From the NCBI RefSeq assembly GCF_003255815.1, contig NC_037686.1:57571888-57635887 (forward strand): a stretch of DNA of 64,000 bases, in the 5' to 3' direction. This stretch comes from Theropithecus gelada. Its lineage: Eukaryota > Chordata > Mammalia > Primates > Cercopithecidae. A program made the translations under genes and the position numbers. The notes beneath the pieces were generated by a model, which was not told the origin of the DNA, did no database searches, and saw only the letters and a program-made list of their open reading frames with translations. Shown piece after piece: positions 57,445 through 64,000 of the stretch; within the stretch, counting starts at the first letter, position 1; each line of letters starts with the position of its first letter.

Positions 57445-57850
57445 TGATTTAAGACATTTTTGTGTTGCTATAAAAAAATACCTGAGGCTGAGAAATTTAT
57501 AAAGAAATGAGGTTTCATTGGTTTGCTGTTCTGCAGACTGTAAAGGAGGTATGGTGCTGGCATCTTCTGAGCTTCTGGTGAGGCCACAGGGAGATTATTG
57601 TCATGGCAGAAAGTGAAGCAGGAGCAGGCACCTCACATGGTGAGATCAGGAGCATGGGATGAATGTTGGTGACCTACCATTTTAAACAACCAGGTCTTGC
57701 AAATACTCACTCACCACCATGAGGACAGCACCAAGACATTCATGAGGGATATACCCCCGACCCAAACACCTTCAACCAGCCCCCACCTCCAACATCAGAG
57801 ATTACATTTCTACATGAGATTTGGAGGGGACAAACATCTAAACTATATTA
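57445..57850 (-). mobile_element. Solo LTR, MaLR family (MST/THE1-type)
   Basis: Antisense LTR: GTTGCTATAAAAAAATACCT GAGGC, TTCTGCAGACTGTAAAGGAG, GAAGTGAAGCAGGAGCAGGC and GAGGACAGCACCAAGACATT, CTCCAACATCAGAGATTACA, ending ATCTAAACTATATTA. More diverged than the other MaLR LTRs here. Confidence 0.85.
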
Positions 57851-59662
57851 ATGGAGTAAGATGCGTTAAATAGTATAAACCAAGAGCTCAGGATTAGCAA
57901 TCATATAGTTGTTCTACTCTCTTTTTTATACAATCTGCAAATGAACAAACACACACACACATATACACACACATAGCCATAAACATAAGTACACACATAC
58001 ACATGCCTATATACACCAAAGGGCTTTCAGCAAAACAAATGTTTATTCATTTAGGTTAGGCTTTGTAAAATTTTGTCCAGGCTTCATTCAATTATTCAAA
58101 AGCTATTTGATATTGCCAACCTTTACAAAGTTCTAGAAGTTTAGTTAAATGTTAAAAAATCTTGAATAAATGACTCCATTTGCCCACATCAGATAAGAAA
58201 TTCATAGGTTAATTGATTAATATAAACCAAAATGATATAAACAGGCATATTTTCCTGAATCATTGAGTTCCTCATTTATGAAAAAGGATGGATATTCATC
58301 TCATAGAATGCTGTGAGAATTAAATCAATGTGCTTATGCAAAACGTTTGAATGATGGACACGCAGGCAGGTATTGCTAATATAGTATTATAAAGATATTT
58401 TTTGTAAGCTGAGGTAAGGACAATATTTTGAATCTATCGACCTTCAGTGCCTAAATTAATGTTTGACCATGTCAACCAATATGAGTTACTTTGGGGGTGA
58501 GATCATTTAATTTTTGACTCACATATTTGAGAACAGTGTGACAATTGATAATAACTGCATGATATTATCCTAGGAAGCATTGTAAGGTGTTGTGGCATAT
58601 ATTCCTACTTACCTATTCATCTTTATTGACCAAATTCTGATTTTGTTCTGTGTGGCACTGTTCTCAAAAAAGAAAAAAATCTGAATTATCAGCCTCTCTT
58701 GCTGCTATGGATACCCTTGGGATAGATTACTTGTGGACAGAAATTTTCTGGGGAGCACTAGCAGAGAATTTGCTTTTCCGATACAGGCATTTTCTCCTTC
58801 ACCCACTAGTTTTCCTTCCTTCAGTCTGCAAAGTAGATATGGCTAGAGTTAGGCCAGCCATTGTTCTCTGAGAAAGTGAGAAAGTAGCATACGTCAGAAA
58901 AGGCCAAATGCTATAAATGTTGGAGCAGAAAGATATAAAGGCTATCAGGACACTGGTGCTAACAAGCAGCCCACACCAGACCTGTGCCCTATGCCTTACT
59001 ATGTGAGTAAAAAGTAACCAATTTTAATTAAGCCATTTAAAACTGGATTTTCCTTACAGGAACAAAATAGAATCCTTATTAACAGAGGTTCTTTTGCTCC
59101 TATAAACTTTCCTTGCGTTGTTCCTAACACTCAGAAGCTATATTTAAAATAATAATGTTGCAACTGAAGTTATTTTGTCTCCCAAATAATATTTAAATTA
59201 TGGTCACTAAAATTTTGTATTTAACAATCAATATTTGTTCATCTGTTTTGTCATAGAAAAGAAATCTATGCTGAGCACTGAAATTGATCTTCCAAAATAA
59301 AGCCTTCCAGACAAGATAGATACTGAGAGTTAATTAATAGCATCATATTTAATAGATGATAGGACCCAAGATACTTCTGGTACATTGAAATAATTCTCTG
59401 GATTGTTTTTTCCTGTGAATTCACCTGTTTTCAACTCTGTGTCCACTTACTGTTTGTGAAGCAGTTCTCCAACCTTTGCAACATTTGATCTTCCCACATT
59501 CCTGTTACAATAATAATATATAAATCTTATTATAATCACTTTTTTTATAGTGCCAAAGCAAAAGTTACACCAAAGTCAAGCAGGAAAGATTTTTACTAAA
59601 GGCTGTTGCAATAGGGGAGAGAATCTAGAACTCAGTCTGGTTCAATATTGAAGAAATAAAAG
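57851..59662. other. Mostly unassigned sequence
   Basis: No gene. A CA-rich tract is at 57950-57972. A MIR (antisense; TTCCTCATTTATGAAAAAGG, GAATGCTGTGAGAATTAAAT) lies at 58265-58390. The block 58650-59040 is less AT-rich and may be an unrecognised ancient repeat. Confidence 0.4.
58265..58390 (-). mobile_element. MIR SINE fragment
   Basis: Antisense MIR core: TGAGTTCCTCATTTATGAAA AAGGATGG, TCTCATAGAATGCTGTGAGA ATTAAAT. Confidence 0.55.
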
Positions 59663-59676
59663 GTTGTAGAGTTTTT

Positions 59677-60976
59677 TTGTTGTTGTTTTAATTATACTTT
59701 AAGTTCTAGAGTGCATGTGCACAAGGTGCAGGTTTGTTACATATGTATACATGTGCCATGTTGGTGTGCTGCAACCATTAAATCATCATTTACATTAGGT
59801 ATATCTCCTAATGCTATCCCTCCCCCCTCCCGTCACCCGACAACAGGTGATGTTCCCCTTCCTGTGTCCAAGTGTTCTCTTGTTCAATTCCCACCTATGA
59901 GTGAGAACATGCAGTGTTTGGTTTTCTGTCCTTGGCGATAGTTTGCTGAGAATGATGGTTTCCAGCTTTATCCATGTCCCTACAAAAGACATGAACTCAT
60001 CCTTTTTTATGGCTGCATAGTATTCCATGGTGTATATGTGCCACATTTTCTTAATCCAGTCTACTATTGATGGACATTTGGGTTGGTTCCAAGTCTTTGC
60101 TATTGTGAATAGTGCCACAATAAACATATGTGTGCATGTGTCTTTATAGCAGCATGATTTATAATCTTTTGGGTATATACCCAGTAATGGGATGGCTGGA
60201 TCAAATGGTATTTCTAGTTCTAGATCCTTGAGGAATTGCCACACTGTCTTCCACAATGGTTGAACTAGTTTACATTTCCCACCAACAGTGTAAAAGTGTT
60301 CCTATTTCTGCACGTTCTCTCCAGCACCTGTTGTTTCCTGACTTTTCAATGATCGTCGTTCTAACTGGTGTGAGATGGTACCTCATTGTGGTTTTGATTT
60401 GCATTTCTCTAATGACCGGTGACGATGAGCATTTTTTCATGTGTCTGTTGGCTGTATAAATGTCTTCTTTTGAGAAGTGTCTGTTCATATCCTTCACCCA
60501 CTTTTTGACAGGATTGTTTGTTTTTTTTTCTTGTGAATTTGAGTTCTTTGTAGATTCTGGATATTAACCATTTGTCAGATGAGTAGATTGCAAAAATTTT
60601 CTCCCATTCTGTAGGTTGCCTGTTCACTCTGATGGTAGTTTCTTTTGCTGTGCAGAAGCTGTTTAGTTTAATTAGATCCCATTTGTCAATTTTGGCTTTT
60701 GTTGCCATTGCTTTTGGTGTTTTAGACATGAAGTCATTGCCCATGCCTGTGTCCTGAATGGTATTGCCTAGGTTTTCTTCTAGGGTTTTCATGGTTTGAG
60801 GTCTAACGTTTAAGTCTTTAATCCATCTTGAATTAATTTTTGTATAAGCTGTAAGGAAGGAATCCATTTCAGTTTTCTACATATGGCTAGCCAGTTTTCC
60901 CAGCATCATTTATTAAATAGGGAATCCTTTCCCCACACATCTACAACCATCTGATCTTTGACAAACCTGACAAAAA
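59677..60976 (-). mobile_element. L1P, 5'-truncated, with a small 5' inversion
   Basis: The minus strand reads ORF2 C-terminal region to 3' UTR (left end TTAATTATACTTTAAGTTCT AG). The last ~43 bp (60934-60976, CACACATCTACAACCATCTG and on to GACAAACCTGACAAAAA) are inverted and adjoin the main part in L1 order, the twin-priming signature. Duplication GTTGTAGAGTTTTT is exact over 14 bp (59663-59676, 60977-60990). Two long ORF2 pieces remain open (59795-60256; 60409-60867), so divergence is modest. The element cannot move. Confidence 0.94.
60409..60867 (-). pseudogene. L1 ORF2p C-terminal fragments
   Basis: Two minus-strand open pieces (152 codons here, 153 codons at 59795-60256) encode the C-terminal third of L1 ORF2p, for example KIDKWDLIKLNSFCTAKETT and TIAKTWNQPKCPSIVDWIKK. 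A frameshift or stop separates them. Remnants of the insertion above. Confidence 0.88.
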
Positions 60977-60990
60977 GTTGTAGAGTTTTT

Positions 60991-62349
60991 AAGAGCTGGG
61001 GTCAGAGAGATCATAGACTGTCTGTGTTTGCTCACTGGCTTTCCCCAGAGGAAAAGTAAACTCTCCTATCTTCATGACAAGAGGTAGTTTTACAACTTGT
61101 AGCAGGACTCCAGCTGAAGTTAGGCTCTACCCTCCCACAGAAACTGGGACTTAGGGGGCCTATATCCTTGATAATTACATTCTAAAAGGATGATTCCGAG
61201 GTACATGAGAAAGATATTTCTGGATATCAAAATTGGCAAGAAGCTTTAAAGATTTACTATCAAAAGAGAAGGGATTTTACAATTACAAGTTCTCTAAAGT
61301 AAATGCTCTTAAGAAAAAGGAGGTCAGGGTCCTAGAGTCATAGGAAGCCTGTCTAAAGTTTAGTCAACCTGAGAGGAATGTTAAGGTCTTCTTGGTCAAT
61401 GAAAGAAGGAGATAAGTTTTGAACTTTTCTTCTTTTTCTTTTTTTCCACACAATCAGAAACAGTAAGTTAGGGTTGAAACACAGGTCTTTAGAAGCTGTA
61501 ATCCATCCTAGGTCAACTTTTCTGCCTGCCTTTCTTCTTTCTATTTCCCCTCCTGCTTTGCTCTACTAATTCTGCATTTTCTTATTCATTTTATTCTATG
61601 ATATAATTTCTCTTTCTAGAAATATGTTTTAATTTTTAAAACAAAATAAAATTTTCCAGTGATTTCCAAGTTAATTAATAACCACTAGTAATATACTGGT
61701 ATGTATATTTCCAGAATTTTTTCAATAAATATATTTATATAAAGGTGCTTATGCTTGTGTACGCATATAGCTATAAAATATACCAATATACTGCATAAGT
61801 TACACATGTATGAATGTATAGTGATCAACCTCTATAAAAAGTTCACATATTAAGCTTGATGAATTACTTTTACCCCTTTCCCAGTATTGATAAAATGATA
61901 AAACCTTAAAATGAACTATAATTTATAACCTTTTCAATGTCTTATTTTAATGCTTGCATACATGAGAGCTTTACATGTATTTTAAACTTCACAATATATT
62001 ATAATGAATTACTATGTTTTACTGTCAATACTAATTTATCGTGGCTCACATATTTACCTTTCCAGAGGTCCTGTCTATATTTCTATGTTTCCAAATGGAT
62101 TAATTTTTCTTCTTTTTTAAGATTCGTTTAGTGAAGGAATGTTGAAAACAAATTTCCATAGCTTTTGTTCATTTGAAATATCTTTTTTTTTAGTTTTACT
62201 TTTGAAACTGATGTTTGGAGATATTTTATTTCAGCAATTTAAATATGCTGCTCTTAACTTCTGAATTTCATTGTTTCTAGGAAAGTCCTTTGTTAGATTT
62301 AGTGTTGCTCCCTTAGAAAGAACTTGTCTTTTCTTACTCTGGTTTATTT
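60991..62349. other. Unassigned sequence
   Basis: No gene. A possible MIR tail (GGTTGAAACACAGGTCTTTA) is at 61450-61540. Otherwise AT-rich and featureless. Confidence 0.38.
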
Positions 62350-62360
62350 TAGAGTACATT

Positions 62361-62402
62361 ATTATTATTATTATCATCATCATTATCATTATTATTATTA
62401 TA
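62361..62402. repeat. (ATT)n(ATC)n microsatellite
   Basis: About 14 trinucleotides with an ATC block in the middle, located exactly at the tail of the adjoining antisense Alu, so it evolved from the Alu poly(A). Confidence 0.92.
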
Positions 62403-62675
62403 TTTGAAGCAGCATCTCACTCTGTCACTCAGGCTGGAGTTCAGTGATGCAATCTCAGCTCACTGCAACTTCCACCTCCTGGGTTCAAGAGATTTTTGTG
62501 TCGCAGCCGCTGAGTAGCTGGGATTACAGGCATTTGCCACCATGCCCAGCTAATTTTTGTATTTTTCGTAGAGACGGCGTTTCACCATGTTGGCCAGGCT
62601 GGTCTTGAATTCCTGGCCTCAAGTGGTTGGCCCGCCACAGTCTGGGATTACAGGAGTGAGTCACTGAGCCCGGCC
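62403..62675 (-). mobile_element. AluJ/S with ATT-repeat tail
   Basis: Antisense Alu: CATCTCACTCTGTCACTCAG, AATCTCAGCTCACTGCAACT, ending TCACTGAGCCCGGCC, with a small deletion near 62630. Duplication TAGAGTAYATT at 62350-62360 and 62676-62686 (one mismatch). Confidence 0.92.
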
Positions 62676-62689
62676 TAGAGTATATTCTT

Positions 62690-63600
62690 ATCTATGTCTT
62701 TCAATAGTTTTATTCAGATGTTTCTGCTTGTAGAGTTCCTTGAACTTATCCTTCTTTGGGACATACATTCACACAGTTTCTTGAATCTATGATTTATTTT
62801 ATGAATGTTGCAAAGATTTTAGCCATATATCTATCAATATTCCTTCTGCCTCAATTTTGTTTTTGTCCTCTCCTTCAAGGCCTCCAATTATGCGTATATC
62901 AATGCTATTTTCATTTTTTTCTCATTATTCCTCAGTTTGTTCATTTTTTATTGATTTATCTTTCAGATCACCAGTTTTATGTTTTGTTGTGCCCAGTCTG
63001 CTGTTGCAGCTATCCATTCAATTCTTAATTCTGATATATCTATAGATAGATAGATAAATATATAGATACATACATACATAAACACACATATTTAAAGTTA
63101 CATATAAAGTTACATATATATATTCTTAATTCTGAGATATATGTGTATATATATACACACACATATTTAAAGTTACATATGTAGTTAGCTTATTTATATA
63201 TATGTGATATTCTTCTGTCCTAGAATGACTACTTAATTCTTTTATATAAATTGAAATTGTCTGATAAACTTTATCATTAATCTACAATGCCTGTGCTTTT
63301 ACTCTATTTTTTAAAACTTAATAACCATATTTTAAATGCCTTGCCTTTTAAATTTGAAGTCTGAATTATCTGTTAACTCCTATTCATTGGTAGTTTTCTT
63401 GATTATTTGTTATTTGCTCTTATGTCTTTGCGCATCTAGTTTTTTCGTATGTTATTTTAGACATTCACATAGAAAACCATAGGATGGGATTCTGATCACT
63501 AAATTAATTATTGAGCTGAGTCATATCTAGGTTTAAGTTTTCTAAGTCTCAGTCTAGTTTAGCTAATTTACGTGCCTAGGGCTTGGCCTTGTTAGAATTT
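62690..63600 (-). mobile_element. Probable ancient L1M fragment
   Basis: Antisense-type old L1 phrases: CCTTCAAGGCCTCCAATTAT GCGTATATC, TCCTCAGTTTGTTCATTTTT, then GAAGTCTGAATTATCTGTTA ACTCC and GTTATTTGCTCTTATGTCTT TGCGCAT. It is interrupted by microsatellite sequence at 63022-63184. Confidence 0.45.
63022..63184. repeat. ~100-bp tandem duplication with microsatellites
   Basis: ATTCTTAATTCTGA recurs at 63021 and 63122, and ACATATTTAAAGTTACATAT at about 63086 and 63161. Between them are ATAG, ATAC and TATA microsatellites of different length, so the two units are about 100 and 75 bp. Confidence 0.8.
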
Positions 63601-63952
63601 GGGCTGCAAGTATGGTGCGTCTCTACCTCTTCAGCGTTAAAAGATTATGGGAAATTACATTGTGATCTTCAGAGTTTTTAGAATTAGGTGCTTTATTGTA
63701 ACTCCATATGCAATTATATGACTTGTTAAGTAATTTGAGGAGAGATCAATTGTATTCAAGGTAGTTTTCTTCTCTCTGAGGGGTCCTTTCTTTTTTTGCT
63801 TCCTTTATACATGTTCATCTAAAGTTTCCAGCTACCTGTTAGAATCCTTTATCTTCAGTCTTCTGTGTCATCCTAGAACTCGGAAAGTATTCCTCAGAGA
63901 TAACTTGCTGTGTATATTATATGCAACATGATGTTAATTAGTCATTCTAGTT

Positions 63953-64000
63953 CAGTGGTTCTCAGCTATAGTTATGTTGCCCCCAACGGGACAATTAATA
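63953..64000 (+). mobile_element. MER20-type (hAT-Charlie) start, cut by the window edge
   Basis: CAGTGGTTCTCAGCTATAGT followed by ATGTTGCCCCCAACGGGACA matches the terminal inverted repeat and first bases of MER20-like elements. Confidence 0.6.

Noticed and set aside
59795..60256. 153-codon minus-strand frame as a gene
   Set aside because: It is the C-terminal part of L1 ORF2p in the insertion at 59677-60976.

Overview
This window looks like a stretch of primate nuclear genome with no protein-coding gene, and more precisely like an Old World monkey (Cercopithecidae: macaque, baboon, vervet and relatives). The main evidence is two young Alu elements (28646-28941, minus; 29394-29691, plus). 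Both carry the diagnostic bases of the Old World monkey AluYR lineage: CTCAAGCCTG near the 5' end, a GGGCGAGGTGG variant in the left/right linker, and GAGATCCGG in place of the human-type GAGATCGCG in the right arm. Both keep perfect 16-17 bp target-site duplications. The rest is AT-rich, has no CpG island, and is built of primate and older mammalian repeats. No tRNA, rRNA, snRNA or CRISPR array is visible. Every long open frame lies in a repeat or is too short to support.

Layout. 1-7.1 kb: an MST-type solo LTR, a roughly 320-bp imperfect inverted duplication around a MIR element, a twin-primed (5'-inverted) L1, then an L2 split by a second MST/THE1-type LTR and followed by a MER2-type element. 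7.1-17.9 kb: mostly unassigned sequence with MER5A, an Alu-monomer fragment and microsatellites. 18-20.2 kb: a 5'-truncated, internally deleted Tigger1 carrying an AluS and a minisatellite made from Tigger1 sequence. 20.2-26.6 kb: a long ancient L1M with two AluJ copies and a younger L1 3' end inserted, an Alu at its tail, then two more old L1 pieces. 28.6-30.2 kb: three young Alus in alternating orientation. 30.8-34.5 kb: two MLT1-type LTRs, a class I solo LTR with an exact 4-bp duplication, a MIR, and a rearranged L1P with an open reverse-transcriptase frame but no 3' end.

37.4-40.4 kb: a nearly complete minus-strand Tigger1 with an AluSx inside, AT microsatellites and an extra Tigger1 shard. 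41-43 kb: an L1M split by another old repeat and an MLT1 LTR split by an L1 tail. 43.5-44.5 kb: AluS and AluY. About 46.8-50.9 kb: a decayed ERVL-like internal region on the minus strand (reverse transcriptase, then RNase H, then an integrase-like stretch), broken by an AT satellite and an MST LTR. 51-64 kb: L2, AluS, an MST/THE1 LTR, a twin-primed L1P, an Alu with an ATT-repeat tail, an L1M fragment and the start of a MER20.

There is no operon or pathway here. The window is best read as a record of transposition. The signals not explained by named repeat families are three sets of local duplications (inverted at 2.8/3.6 kb; direct at 5.8/8.0 kb and 51.2/53.1 kb), a snap-back inverted duplication inside the ancient L1 (20.64-20.74 kb), a 24-bp palindromic tandem (35.65-35.71 kb), and three repeat-free blocks that could be conserved noncoding elements. 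I found no convincing new biological system. Family names come from recognising consensus motifs by eye, so subfamily labels are approximate.
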